Source: Parerythrobacter lacustris
GTDB taxonomy: Bacteria; Pseudomonadota; Alphaproteobacteria; Sphingomonadales; Sphingomonadaceae
NCBI RefSeq assembly: GCF_024626475.1
Contig: NZ_JANKHH010000003.1
Coordinates: forward strand, 496,001-560,000
Direction of reading: 5' to 3'
Length of the DNA: 64,000 bases
Part shown: positions 48,539 through 58,575 of the stretch, piece by piece
Layout: each line of letters begins with the position of its first letter
Position numbering within the stretch: the stretch's first letter is position 1
Program-made: the position numbers and the translations under genes
The notes under the pieces: model-generated
Database searches by the model: none
What the model saw: only the letters and a program-made list of their open reading frames with translations
Told to the model about the DNA's origin: nothing

Positions 48539-49135
48539 ATGGATAACGCGGCCATGAAGCTGGAGGCGAAGGAAGAGGGGCGGCGCGAGCAATTGCTCGA
48601 GGCGACACGGCGCCTGATCCTGGCCACCGGGTCGCTGAACATTTCGCTCAATGATATTGCCGACGAGCTGAGCGTCAGCCGTAGCCTCGTCTATGTTTAT
48701 TTCGACAGTGTTGCCCAGATCATTGATGAATTGTTCGCCGAAGAGGCGGAGGCGATCGACCGTGCGATTGTCAGGCTCATCAACGATGACTCATCGTTTC
48801 GAGAACGACTGACCCGGCTCTTTGCCGCCTATCTCGATCATCTCGCGACGGGCGGGCAATTGGGCTATCTCGTCTTGCGCGAGCGCAACCAGGACAACCC
48901 GCTGAGCGCGGCCAATTCCCGCAAGTTCAGACGGATATTGCGCAACCTTTCGCGACATGCGGTCGATGCGCTGGCCTTGCGACCGAGGGAGGCGTTTGTG
49001 CTGTTGGAACTGATAGCTGCAATCCCTGAGTCGCTTGCACGCATGGTCCGCAGTGGGAAACTGGAGATCGAGATCGCGCAGGAGACTAGCGCGATGCTCA
49101 TTGGCAGCGCGATCGACGCTTACGAGGTGCATTGA
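48539..49135 (+). CDS. TetR-family regulator
   Basis: A 198-residue regulator. The N-terminal DNA-binding domain (RREQLLEATRRLILATGSLNISLNDIADELSVSRSLVYVYFDSVAQIIDELF) covers about 12-63; the rest is the helical ligand-binding domain. ATG 48,539 is chosen; a second ATG at 48,554 is possible. Divergent from the MmgE/PrpD gene, likely regulating it and perhaps the wider cluster. Confidence 0.85.
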   Translation: MDNAAMKLEAKEEGRREQLLEATRRLILATGSLNISLNDIADELSVSRSLVYVYFDSVAQIIDELFAEEAEAIDRAIVRLINDDSSFRERLTRLFAAYLDHLATGGQLGYLVLRERNQDNPLSAANSRKFRRILRNLSRHAVDALALRPREAFVLLELIAAIPESLARMVRSGKLEIEIAQETSAMLIGSAIDAYEVH

Positions 49136-49146
49136 CCCCAGATATG

Positions 49147-49992
49147 TCAGGTGCGGTGCAGTTTCTTGTCGATCGCCGCTACACCCGCCATCACCACTGC
49201 CAGGCACGTCTGCTCCACCATTGCGAACGGTGCGCGCTTGCCCGCCACAATCCCGCCCGCCTTGAGCGAAACCGCAGTCAATGCGGTCGTAGCAGCCCGC
49301 GCAGACGCGATGTCCATGCCACTCCTCGCCGTGAGTTGGCGAAGGATCGGCTCGCGCGCACTCCTGGCAGTGATTTCTCGCTCTTCGCGCAGCGCGAGCT
49401 TGATCTCGGGGACCCGCAAAAGCATTTGCAGCAAAGGGCCGCGTTCGGCAGCTTCATGGAGATACCCGATCGTCGAAAGCACTATCTTGGTGTGTCGATC
49501 CATATTGCGGGAAACGCGTTCCCGCCGGCTGCTCTCGAGCTTCGCGATCTCCTCGCGCGCCATGGTGAGCAAGAGGTCAGTGCGGCTGCCGACGCAATTG
49601 TGAACCTGTGTCTCGCTGATCCCCACATCCTGGGCCAGTGAACGGATATTGAGCGCACTCAAACCGTCTTCGATGGCGATGCGGGCTGCCGCAGCCAGGA
49701 TTTGTCGACGTCGGCTATCACTGTCGAGACGCGTCCGCCGTCCCGGAGATTGTCGTGACTGCCTCTGGCCGAGAACCACTTCCTCGCTCAGCCCTGTTGG
49801 AGGAGGAGGCAGGTCCGGCGGTTGGTGGCGAACCTCGCTGGCGCGGGTCCAGTGCGCGCGGGGTGGGCGCGGAATGTTCAGGCGATCGCAGATCTTGGCC
49901 AAACCGTTCCCGGTAAGCCCGTACCGGGAGGCGACTTTACCCATCGGTTCGGACCACACCTGTCGAAATAGCTGTTCGCGCGTCAACTCCAT
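49147..49992 (-). CDS. TetR regulator with extra N-terminal helix-turn-helix
   Basis: A 281-residue protein of two parts. Residues 1-50 (TREQLFRQVWSEPMGKVASRYGLTGNGLAKICDRLNIPRPPRAHW) form a separate helix-turn-helix unit of a type often found alone in proteobacteria. From about 92 a complete TetR domain follows (RRRQILAAAARIAIEDGLSALNIRSLAQDVGISETQVHNCVGSRTDLLL). A basic proline-rich linker joins them. Two DNA-binding parts in one chain may bind paired sites. Located just upstream of the esterase and TonB receptor. Confidence 0.75.
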   Translation of the reverse strand: MELTREQLFRQVWSEPMGKVASRYGLTGNGLAKICDRLNIPRPPRAHWTRASEVRHQPPDLPPPPTGLSEEVVLGQRQSRQSPGRRTRLDSDSRRRQILAAAARIAIEDGLSALNIRSLAQDVGISETQVHNCVGSRTDLLLTMAREEIAKLESSRRERVSRNMDRHTKIVLSTIGYLHEAAERGPLLQMLLRVPEIKLALREEREITARSAREPILRQLTARSGMDIASARAATTALTAVSLKAGGIVAGKRAPFAMVEQTCLAVVMAGVAAIDKKLHRT

Positions 49993-50149
49993 GTTTGCCC
50001 GTTAGCCCCGACAGCAAGGGCCTGTCCACCACCTGCGCGCCAAGGGGATCGGGCAAAAGGTTTCGCTTTCATACCGGATTTTCAAAATCACTTCTTGTTA
50101 GATCGTAAACTTCGATATACCTCGGAGTCGGGAAGAGGAGGATATTGCG

Positions 50150-51550
50150 ATGCGGTGCCAGCGCGCAGCCGGTATTTTTGCGTTGATCTCGGTCTTGCTG
50201 CCTGCTGGCGCGCAAGCTCAGATGCCGGCCGAGATCGACCAGGTTCTGGCAGAGGTGGAAAACGGCACCTTGGCCGGTTCGCGCGAGAACGGCGTGCTTG
50301 TGTTTCGCGGTGTGCCCTATGCTGCTGCGCCGACCGGAGAGCTGAGATGGCGCGCCCCACAACCTGTTGCCGAGTGGCCCGGGGTCCGGGCTGCAAGTGC
50401 GCATGAGCCTCCGTGTGTGCAGCCTGTCGACACCGACAGCACGGTTGCCAACTTCGGCGGCGTCAATGGGGCACAGTCGGAAGACTGCCTCTACCTGACG
50501 ATCTATGCACCAGAGGGCGTGCGCGATGCTCCGGTCATGGTCTGGTTCCATGGCGGGGCGTTCTTTCTCGGCGCGGGTCACCTCGGTTCGTATGACGGTA
50601 CCGCCAACGCGCGGCAGGGTGTGATTACCGTCGGGGTAAACTATCGTCTGGGTGCGCTGGCGAACTTCGTCCATCCAGTCCTTGAAGCTGGCCGCGAAGG
50701 CGAACCGCAGGGAAACTATGCGCTGCACGACAGCGTCGCAGCCCTTCAATGGGTGCGCGACAACATTGCGGCATTTGGCGGCAATCCTGAAAATGTGACG
50801 ATTGCTGGCCAGTCTGCTGGTGGAGGGATCGTGACCAACTTGCTGTCGCTCCCTGCTGCCGAGGGACTGTTCGACAAGGCTATCGTCCAGTCGGGTAGTC
50901 TCCTCCTGCCTGATCGCGCTCCGGTCGAAGCAAGTCGTATAGCGAGAGAGGCGCTCGAAACTATCGGCATCGGACTTGATGCTTCTGCCGATGACCTGCG
51001 CAACATCTCCGCGCAGACCTTTGCTGCTTCAAAGGAGCTGCGAGCAGGCTTCTTCTTCACCTCAGATCCGAAATGGAAGCCAAGCTCGACAGTTGCTGCC
51101 TTGCGTGCTGGCAAGGAATTCGACGTGCCCATCTTGGTGGGTGCGAACCAGGGTGAGGGAGGATTTGCGGCTGCACGAACCTTTGCCGAACTCGCTGGCG
51201 ACGAGGGCGCCCCCGCCTTCCTCTACCGGTTCGAACACGTCCCTGCCTTTCGCGAAGCCGAATGGACCAAGGGCCCGATCCACTCGGCAGAGTTGATGTT
51301 TGCGTTCGACTCGATCGATCAATCGAGTTGGGGCGGTGCCAAGGCCGACACCGACGATCGTGCCGTCGCGCTGCAGGTGAACTCCTGCTGGGTTGCCTTC
51401 GCCAAGCTGGTTCCGGGTTCCCGCACCATCGAGTGCGCGGATGGCTTCACCTGGCAGCCGTACCTCAAGGGCGAAACAGCGCGATTTACAACGAGTGGGC
51501 CTGAGATGGCTGACGGCAGGGAGTACCCCGACGGACCGTCCAAAGACTGA
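50150..51550 (+). CDS. Type-B carboxylesterase with Sec signal
   Basis: A 466-residue esterase, shorter than its paralogues. Residues 1-24 are a Sec signal (AAGIFALISVLLPAGAQAQ). The nucleophile is in IAGQSAGGG (about 222), the acid in GANQGEGGF and the histidine in GPIHSAELMFAFDS; oxyanion HGGAFFLGAG. Cuts in the C-terminal region relative to the others. It lies 45 bases before a TonB-dependent receptor, so it may process the ligand delivered to or by that receptor. Confidence 0.85.
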   Translation: MRCQRAAGIFALISVLLPAGAQAQMPAEIDQVLAEVENGTLAGSRENGVLVFRGVPYAAAPTGELRWRAPQPVAEWPGVRAASAHEPPCVQPVDTDSTVANFGGVNGAQSEDCLYLTIYAPEGVRDAPVMVWFHGGAFFLGAGHLGSYDGTANARQGVITVGVNYRLGALANFVHPVLEAGREGEPQGNYALHDSVAALQWVRDNIAAFGGNPENVTIAGQSAGGGIVTNLLSLPAAEGLFDKAIVQSGSLLLPDRAPVEASRIAREALETIGIGLDASADDLRNISAQTFAASKELRAGFFFTSDPKWKPSSTVAALRAGKEFDVPILVGANQGEGGFAAARTFAELAGDEGAPAFLYRFEHVPAFREAEWTKGPIHSAELMFAFDSIDQSSWGGAKADTDDRAVALQVNSCWVAFAKLVPGSRTIECADGFTWQPYLKGETARFTTSGPEMADGREYPDGPSKD

Positions 51551-51595
51551 AAATGCAGACCGCCGAGAAGGCGCCAGACACAAGGGAGAGGACCT

Positions 51596-54556
51596 ATGCA
51601 ATCGAAGACCCGTTATCTGCTCAGCTCGACACTGGCTGTTCCCCTTCTCACAGCGGCGGGAAGTCCGGCCTTGGCGCAGGACGCTGAAATCGACGAGAAA
51701 GAGGTCATCGTCGTCACCGGAACCTATATTCGCGGGCAGACCGAGGACGGATCTCTCCCCGTGGAAGTCTACAGCGCCGACGAGTTGGCGCAGCGCGGCA
51801 TCGACAGCCCTCTCGAATTGGTGCGGAGCCTTCCTTCGGTAGGGATTACACTCGGTGAATCAAATCAGTATGCTGCCGGTGGCAGTCAGGGCGTAGGTTC
51901 TATCAACCTTCGTAGCTTGGGACGCGAGCGCACGCTGGTCTTGATGAACGGTAGGCGTTTCTTCAACGAGCCCGGCGATGGCGCTGCAGACACCAACCTC
52001 GTGCCGATGTTTGCGCTGGAAAGGGTAGAAGTACTCAAGGACGGTGCATCGACAACCTATGGTTCTGATGCGATCGCAGGGGTCGCCAACTTCGTTACAC
52101 GGAAGAATTTCGACGGCGTCGAAATCGGCGGCAACTACCAGTTCGTGAAGGGATCCGATGGAAACTGGCAGGCCAGCATCCTGGCAGGTAAGGATTTCGG
52201 TGCGGCCAATATCATGGTCGGCTTCGGCTATCAGCACCGCAGCGAACTGGACACCGGCGAGCGCGATTTCACCGTCCAGCCCTATGCCGTGAATCCCTCC
52301 GGTTGGTCGTTTCTATCGGATGTGGGAACCTATATTCCAAAGCGCGGCTCAATTACGCAAGGGCCTGCCGGAACGACGCTCGGCCTCGCTGTCGATGGTC
52401 GCCTGGCCGATTCATGCTCAGCGCTGGGTGGGCTCAATGGAACCTTCCCGTCTGGCGCGTCGAACTTTCCCGTATGCCGGTACACCTACATTCCTTTCGT
52501 CAATCTCATCGAGAAGGAAGACAGGTATCAGGCCTATGCGCAACTGGACGTTGATCTGAGCGACAGCCTGCGTTTCATCGCCGATGCGCTCTATTCCCAT
52601 ACCGAAGTACCGGAACTTGGCTACTCGCCGAGTTACCCACCAACGCAGGGTCCGCGCGGACCCGGGACGTCGCAGGCCTTCTTCGTGCCCCGCGCCAACC
52701 CGGGCTTCAACCCGTTCCTTGCGCAGACGTTCGCACCGGGCAATCCAGCCTATCTGGCGAACTACGCCAGTATCCTGTTCTTCCGTCCTTTTGCCTTGAC
52801 CGGCAACCCGCTCGACGAAGAGGGCGCGGGTGAAGGGGGCGCCTTTAACGATGCCTGGCGGGTAACGGCCGGATTTGAAAAGGAATTCGGTCCCAATCTC
52901 AAGGCGGAACTCTACTCAACGTTCCTGCGCAGTTCGCGTCGGGCATTTTCCTACGACATCATCGGCGATCGCCTGCAACGCGCATTGAACGGCTTCGGCG
53001 GCGAGGGTTGTAGCGGGACCGTGGCCGGGGCCAATGGCTGCCAATGGTTCAATCCGTTCGTCAACTCACGCCCGGAGAATCCGATCACCGGCGCTGCCAA
53101 TCCCAACTTCATCCCGGGCACGGAGAACAACCCGAGTGTCATCGAATGGATGCGTGCAGAGAACGGCACCAAAGCGCACGAAGAACTGTTCGTCGTAGAC
53201 TTCGTGGTCAGCGGGGAATTCGAACTTGGGATTCCTGTATCTTATGCTGTCGGCGCGCAATATCGCGATAGCACCTTCGTCTCTCGCCCATTGAACAGGT
53301 TCAGTGATCCTGATGCGTATCCATGCGCCATCGAAAACGACCGTTCGTGCCTCGACAGCTCGACCGACACCAACTTCCCGGTCGGCGCTTTCATATTCCT
53401 GGGTCAGTATCCCACGGCCAATCTTTCGCAGAGCGTTTATGCGGTTTTTGCCGAAGCGCAGATCGAACCGTTCGACGGGCTCGAGATCAACGGTGCCATT
53501 CGCTACGAAGACTACGGCGGCAACGTCGGTTCGACAATCAATCCGAAGGTTTCGGTGCGGTGGCAGGTGACCGATTGGCTCGCTCTCCGCGGGTCGGTGG
53601 GCGATACCTTCCGCGGACCTTTGCCGGGCGATCTTACCACCAGCGGAACCAGTGCGGTTGCGGGCATCAATGTGCTGGGCAACAACTTCAAGGCGACCGA
53701 CACGATCGGCAATCCGGACTTGAAGCCTGAAACGGCCCTGACCTACAATGCCGGTGCGATTCTCGAAGCCGGCGGTTTCACGATAACGGCTGACTACTGG
53801 ACCTATGAGTTCAAGGGGCGTTTTGCCAACCTGCCGATTCAGGCAATCGCGGCGCAGGTTGCGCCAGGGGGGACGAACGGCCAGCAATCGGTCAATTGCG
53901 CGAGCCCCTTTACCCAGTTCGTTGTGTTTCAGGGCGGGGTCTGCAATTCGAGCACCATCGGTCTGGACATATCCCGTATCCAGACGCAGACGGTCAACGG
54001 CCCGGACGTCACGCTGCGTGGTTTGGACTTTGGCATCAATTACTCGAACGAGTTTGGCAACATCTCGGTCGATGCCGGTGCAAACGCCACACACGTGCTC
54101 GAGTATGAATTCTCCGACTTCGTTTTCAACGGGCTGACATTCAGCCAGGGATATGACGCAGTCGGGTTTGCGAACTACGACAGGGCTCCGGGCACCGTCT
54201 CTCCATGGCGTGGCAATGCGTACCTCAGCCTGGGCTTCGGTCCGGTCACGGCGACCTACAACGTGCAGTATATCGATGGGGTGACCGACAACCGGTGCCC
54301 GGAGAACGGGCCCTGCGCATCGACTCCTGAGTTCGGACCTACAGACTTCGGCCGTGAGGTTGGCAGCTACACTCAGCAGGATCTTCTCTTCTCGATCGAC
54401 CTCGACACCGCCGGACTGGACCTGACCCTCACTGGCGGGATCGAGAATATCTTTGACGAAGATCCGCCCGCAGCACGGCTGGAGTACAGCTATGATCCGT
54501 TCATCGGCAGCGCCCTCGGCCGGACATTCAAGCTGGGAACCAGAGTTCGCTTCTGA
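51596..54556 (+). CDS. TonB-dependent outer-membrane receptor
   Basis: A 986-residue receptor. A signal peptide ends SPALAQ; the TonB box is likely EVIVVTGTYIRG. The plug follows (PVEVYSADELAQRGIDSPLELVRSLPSVG, GSINLRSLGRERTLVLMNGRR, ALERVEVLKDGASTTYGSDAIAGVANFVT), then a 22-strand barrel ending TFKLGTRVRF with a terminal F. It imports a large or scarce substrate using TonB energy. Placed between two esterase genes, it probably brings in an ester-containing compound. The substrate cannot be named. Confidence 0.9.
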   Translation: MQSKTRYLLSSTLAVPLLTAAGSPALAQDAEIDEKEVIVVTGTYIRGQTEDGSLPVEVYSADELAQRGIDSPLELVRSLPSVGITLGESNQYAAGGSQGVGSINLRSLGRERTLVLMNGRRFFNEPGDGAADTNLVPMFALERVEVLKDGASTTYGSDAIAGVANFVTRKNFDGVEIGGNYQFVKGSDGNWQASILAGKDFGAANIMVGFGYQHRSELDTGERDFTVQPYAVNPSGWSFLSDVGTYIPKRGSITQGPAGTTLGLAVDGRLADSCSALGGLNGTFPSGASNFPVCRYTYIPFVNLIEKEDRYQAYAQLDVDLSDSLRFIADALYSHTEVPELGYSPSYPPTQGPRGPGTSQAFFVPRANPGFNPFLAQTFAPGNPAYLANYASILFFRPFALTGNPLDEEGAGEGGAFNDAWRVTAGFEKEFGPNLKAELYSTFLRSSRRAFSYDIIGDRLQRALNGFGGEGCSGTVAGANGCQWFNPFVNSRPENPITGAANPNFIPGTENNPSVIEWMRAENGTKAHEELFVVDFVVSGEFELGIPVSYAVGAQYRDSTFVSRPLNRFSDPDAYPCAIENDRSCLDSSTDTNFPVGAFIFLGQYPTANLSQSVYAVFAEAQIEPFDGLEINGAIRYEDYGGNVGSTINPKVSVRWQVTDWLALRGSVGDTFRGPLPGDLTTSGTSAVAGINVLGNNFKATDTIGNPDLKPETALTYNAGAILEAGGFTITADYWTYEFKGRFANLPIQAIAAQVAPGGTNGQQSVNCASPFTQFVVFQGGVCNSSTIGLDISRIQTQTVNGPDVTLRGLDFGINYSNEFGNISVDAGANATHVLEYEFSDFVFNGLTFSQGYDAVGFANYDRAPGTVSPWRGNAYLSLGFGPVTATYNVQYIDGVTDNRCPENGPCASTPEFGPTDFGREVGSYTQQDLLFSIDLDTAGLDLTLTGGIENIFDEDPPAARLEYSYDPFIGSALGRTFKLGTRVRF

Positions 54557-54673
54557 CTCTCCCGGAAGCGAGTGAGGCGGTCCATCGATCCGGCCGTCTC
54601 AACTTCCAGGGGGGCTGGCATGCCGATTTGGCATTCCGGTCCCCCTCCTTCTTCAATTCGAGGAACCGAGAAC

Positions 54674-56278
54674 ATGCAGTTACTTCGCAGCCTGGCCTGG
54701 ATTGTTGCTCTTGGCGCTTTTTGCACGGGTTCGATCGCCGCCGCGCAACAAGCCACGACCGTCGTCAAAACCGATAGCGGAAGTGTTCAGGGTCTGAAGC
54801 AAAACGGCATCGATGCCTTCCTCGGCATTCGCTACGCCGCGCCCCCGGTTGGTGACTTGCGCTTCATGCCGCCGGTCCCGGCCGAGAGTTGGGACGGAAC
54901 TGCCGATGCCACCGGCTATGGCGCGCCTTGCATGCAGCTCTATAGCGCCAGCGGCCCGAACGAGAGTGACCTGACGCGCGGCATCCAGGGCATTTTCCCG
55001 ACCGCGACCGAAGCCAAGATCGACAATGAGGATTGTCTGTTTCTCAATGTCTGGACTCCTGCTGCCGGTGATGGCGGCAAGCGACCTGTCATGGTCTGGT
55101 TCCACGGCGGCGGATATGCTTATGGTTCGGGAGGCTGGCCAGCTTATAACGGCCGCAACCTGGCCGAAAAGGGCGACGTTGTGGTTGTCACAGTCAATCA
55201 CCGCCTCAACGCTTTCGGCTACCTCAATCTGGCTGCACAGTTCGGGCCAGACTATGCCGCTTCCGGCAATGTCGGCAATCTCGACCTCGTGAGATCGCTT
55301 GAGTGGGTGCGTGACAATATCGCTGCGTTCGGAGGCGACCCGAGCAATGTGACGATCATGGGCGAAAGCGGCGGCGGTTCCAAGGTCAGCCACCTTTTGG
55401 CCATGCCGTCTGCCGATGGGTTGTTCCATAAGGCGGTCATCCAGTCCGGCCCTGGTGTCTACAGCGGCAAGCCGGCGGACGCTGCCGAGTACGCGGCAGC
55501 GATTCTCACCGCATCAGGCGTGGAAACGGTTGAAGATCTCAAGACCGTCCGCGCCGACCAGATCGTCGATGCGGTGCGCAAGGTCACACCGGCATCCTCT
55601 GCGATGGGCAGGGGGCCGCAATTCGGCCCGATCGCGGATGGGACGATTGTTCCGCGGGATCCATTCCTGCCGCGCGCGCCAGAGCAGTCATCCGATATCC
55701 CCGTCCTGATCGGTTACAACAAGACGGAAATGACGCTGTTTGTTGCCTCGCAGCCGTGGTTCGGCCGTATCGATGAGGCTGGCCTGAAGGGCATGGCTGC
55801 AATGCTGGGCGAAGAGGTTGCAGCGGCGGTCGACGCCTATCGCGCGATGTATCCTGACTATTCGCCGACTGATATCGCCAGCATGGCCATGGGGACGCGC
55901 TTTGTGCGGGGCACCTATCTATTGGCCGACCAGCAATCGCGAACTGCTACGGCGCCTGTGTATGTCTACCGTCTGACGTGGGAGACCCCCGTCGGCGGCG
56001 GGATCCTGCGGTCGCCGCACACGCTCGACATACCGCTCATGTTCGACAACGCAGCGGAGAGCACCGCTCTCGTGGGCTCGGATGAGGGCGCTGCCATGAT
56101 GGCGCAGATGATGAGCGACGCCTGGATCGCCTTCGCCAAGACCGGCAAGCCGTCGAGTGCTCTTTTGCCGGATTGGCAGGCCTATACCCAAACCAAGCGC
56201 ATGGTGATGGAGCTGGACGTGGAACCGCGGCTGGTTGACGACCCGGAGAAGTCGATCCGCTTGCTTCCCTCCAAGTAA
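54674..56278 (+). CDS. Type-B carboxylesterase with Sec signal
   Basis: A 534-residue esterase. ATG 54,674 follows GAGGA; residues 1-25 are a signal peptide (AWIVALGAFCTGSIAAAQQ). The catalytic serine is in MGESGGGSK (about 231), glutamate in GYNKTEMTLF and histidine in SPHTLDIPLMFDN; HGGGYAYGSG gives the oxyanion hole. Similar in layout to the lipoprotein esterase at 39,927, which points to duplication. It follows the TonB receptor, ending at a strong terminator. Confidence 0.85.
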   Translation: MQLLRSLAWIVALGAFCTGSIAAAQQATTVVKTDSGSVQGLKQNGIDAFLGIRYAAPPVGDLRFMPPVPAESWDGTADATGYGAPCMQLYSASGPNESDLTRGIQGIFPTATEAKIDNEDCLFLNVWTPAAGDGGKRPVMVWFHGGGYAYGSGGWPAYNGRNLAEKGDVVVVTVNHRLNAFGYLNLAAQFGPDYAASGNVGNLDLVRSLEWVRDNIAAFGGDPSNVTIMGESGGGSKVSHLLAMPSADGLFHKAVIQSGPGVYSGKPADAAEYAAAILTASGVETVEDLKTVRADQIVDAVRKVTPASSAMGRGPQFGPIADGTIVPRDPFLPRAPEQSSDIPVLIGYNKTEMTLFVASQPWFGRIDEAGLKGMAAMLGEEVAAAVDAYRAMYPDYSPTDIASMAMGTRFVRGTYLLADQQSRTATAPVYVYRLTWETPVGGGILRSPHTLDIPLMFDNAAESTALVGSDEGAAMMAQMMSDAWIAFAKTGKPSSALLPDWQAYTQTKRMVMELDVEPRLVDDPEKSIRLLPSK

Positions 56279-56295
56279 CAGGCTTCGTTTGCAAA

Positions 56296-56328
56296 AAGGG
56301 CCGCTGCTCGGATCGAGCAGCGGCCCTT
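56296..56328. terminator. Bidirectional terminator between convergent genes
   Basis: AAGGGCCGCTGCTC (56,296-56,309) and GAGCAGCGGCCCTT (56,315-56,328) form a perfect 14-pair stem. AAAAA precedes it, so the minus strand gets a T-run. It serves the esterase and the FadJ-like gene. Confidence 0.85.
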
Positions 56329-56350
56329 CGCTTGATCGTTCCCAGCGGCT

Positions 56351-58387
56351 TTAGTCGAAGCCGTTGCCGGCATCCGCCTTCTGGCGAAGGTAATGACTTG
56401 CCGGCAAGCCGTGCTTTTCCAGCCCGGCGACGACGGCGTCGAGCCCGACAGTCGTGGCCCAGAACATCGGTCCGCCGGTGTAGAGCGGCCAGCCGTAGCC
56501 GTTGATCCACACCACATCGATGTCGCTGGCACGCTGGGCCATCTTCTCTTCGAGGATCTTCGCGCCTTCGTTGACCATCGGATAGAGCAGCCGCTCGCGG
56601 ATTTCGTCCTTGCTGATGTCGCGCTGCGCATTGCCTTCGCGGGCAGCGAAATCGGCGATGATCTGCTTCACTTCGTCTGATGGCGTGCGGTTGCGCGCCT
56701 CGTCATAGTCATAGAAGCCCTTGCCATTCTTCTGACCGAAGCGGCCCGCCGCACATAGGGCTTCTCGGACTGTCGTGACCTTGCTGGGATCGCGGTGCCA
56801 ACCGATGTCGATGCCCGCAAGATCCCCCATCTGGAATGGCCCCATGGGAAAGCCGAACTCCAGCAGCACATCATCGACGTCCCAATAGTTCGCGCCTTCC
56901 ATGATCAGCTTGTTGGCCTGTGCCTGTCGCTGGGACAGCATCCGGTTGCCGATGAAACCGGGGCAAACGCCTGAAACGGCCGCGACCTTGCCGATCTTCT
57001 TCGCCAGCTTCATCGATGTCGCGAGCACATCGTCACGGGTGTTGGCGCCGCGAACGATCTCCAGCAGCTTCATGACATTGGCGGGCGAAAAGAAATGCAG
57101 GCCGAGGACATAGCCCGGGCGCTGCGTCGCGGTCGCGATCTCGTCGACATTGAGATAGCTGGTGTTGGAGGCGAGGATCGCGCCTTGCTTCACCACCTCG
57201 TCGAGCTTGGCGAAGACCTGCTTCTTCACATCCATGTTCTCGTACACCGCTTCGATCACCAAGTCGCAATCGGCGAGATCGGCATAGTCGAGTGTCGAGG
57301 TGAGCAGGCCCATCGCGCCCTCGACCTGCTCCATAGTCATGCGGCCACGCTTGGCGGTGTTCTCGTAGTTCTTGCGTATGACACTGGTGCCGCGGTCGAG
57401 CGCTTCCTGCTGCATCTCGAGGATTGTGACCGGGATCCCGGCGGACAGGAAGTTCATCGCGATTCCGCCGCCCATGGTGCCCGCGCCAATAACTCCAACC
57501 TTGTTGATCGGAATCAGCGGAGTATCGGCGGGCACATCATTGATCTTGTTGGCGGCGCGCTCGGCGAAGAAGTAGTGCCGCATCGCCTTCGACTGGGTGC
57601 CGTTCATGAGTTGCATGAACAACTCGCGCTCCTTCTTCACCCCGTCGGCATAGGACAGCTCGCCCGCTGCCTTGACCGCTGCGACAGCGGCGTTGGGCGC
57701 ATCGAAGCCGCGCATCTTGCGGCCGTTCTGGGCGCGGAACTGGTCGAAGATATCGGGATTGCGGATGCCGTCCTCGTTGGCCGTGCCTTCGCTGGAGCGC
57801 GAAACAGCCTGGCCGATCTTGCTGCGGGCAAAGGCGATCGCATCTGCCTCCAAGCTGTCTTCGCCGACGATCTCGTCGATGAGGCCAATAGCCTGCGCCT
57901 TCTTCGCGGAAATCGGATCGCCTACTGCGACCAGCGGCAGGGCGGCTTCGGCCCCGACGAGGCGTGGCAGGCGCTGCGTGCCTGCAGCACCAGGAATGAG
58001 GCCGAGCTTCACCTCGGGCAGGCCGATCTTGGCGCTCGGCACAGCGACGCGGTAGTGACAGGCCAGCGCCACTTCGCAGCCGCCGCCCAGCGCCGTGCCG
58101 TGGATGGCTGCAACCACCGGCTTGTCGCTGGCTTCAAGTTTGTCGAGCGCTTCAGGCAGGCTAGGGCTTTGTGGTGCCTTGCCGAACTCGGTGATGTCCG
58201 CGCCGGCGAAGAAGGTCCGCCCGTCGCAGCGGATCACTACCGCCCTGATGCTGTCATCACCCAGCGCCTGTTCCACGCCTGTGGCGAGGCCTGCGCGCAC
58301 CGCCTGTCCCAGCGCATTGACCGGCGGGTTGTCGGAAATGATCACCAGGACATCGCCATGGCGCTCGGTGCGAATAGGGGAAGTCAT
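56351..58387 (-). CDS. Bifunctional enoyl-CoA hydratase / 3-hydroxyacyl-CoA dehydrogenase
   Basis: A 678-residue FadJ/FadB-like enzyme. The N-terminal crotonase domain (1-190) has [26 protein letters not shown] and [23 protein letters not shown] with the catalytic glutamates. The dehydrogenase half has the NAD motif [14 protein letters not shown] (about 297), the H-F-F-S-P-A motif and CPGFIGNRM. It does two steps of beta-oxidation (hydration and oxidation to 3-ketoacyl-CoA). The length is near the monofunctional-fused MFP class. It is divergent from the thiolase gene, its natural next step. Confidence 0.92.
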   Translation of the reverse strand: MTSPIRTERHGDVLVIISDNPPVNALGQAVRAGLATGVEQALGDDSIRAVVIRCDGRTFFAGADITEFGKAPQSPSLPEALDKLEASDKPVVAAIHGTALGGGCEVALACHYRVAVPSAKIGLPEVKLGLIPGAAGTQRLPRLVGAEAALPLVAVGDPISAKKAQAIGLIDEIVGEDSLEADAIAFARSKIGQAVSRSSEGTANEDGIRNPDIFDQFRAQNGRKMRGFDAPNAAVAAVKAAGELSYADGVKKERELFMQLMNGTQSKAMRHYFFAERAANKINDVPADTPLIPINKVGVIGAGTMGGGIAMNFLSAGIPVTILEMQQEALDRGTSVIRKNYENTAKRGRMTMEQVEGAMGLLTSTLDYADLADCDLVIEAVYENMDVKKQVFAKLDEVVKQGAILASNTSYLNVDEIATATQRPGYVLGLHFFSPANVMKLLEIVRGANTRDDVLATSMKLAKKIGKVAAVSGVCPGFIGNRMLSQRQAQANKLIMEGANYWDVDDVLLEFGFPMGPFQMGDLAGIDIGWHRDPSKVTTVREALCAAGRFGQKNGKGFYDYDEARNRTPSDEVKQIIADFAAREGNAQRDISKDEIRERLLYPMVNEGAKILEEKMAQRASDIDVVWINGYGWPLYTGGPMFWATTVGLDAVVAGLEKHGLPASHYLRQKADAGNGFD

Positions 58388-58575
58388 GATTCTAAAGCTC
58401 CTCTCAGCATACCGTCAGTTCTGAAGGCTGACGATAGAGCAGTATTTCGCAAATTCAATCCTCATACCAGTGTTTCAAAAACGCGAATGTCAGGCTTGCC
58501 TAGAAGGGACCGATCTGGCTTAATTGCGACCAACGAGAATCAGGGCAGAGCCCGAGGGAAGAGGAAAATCAAGAC

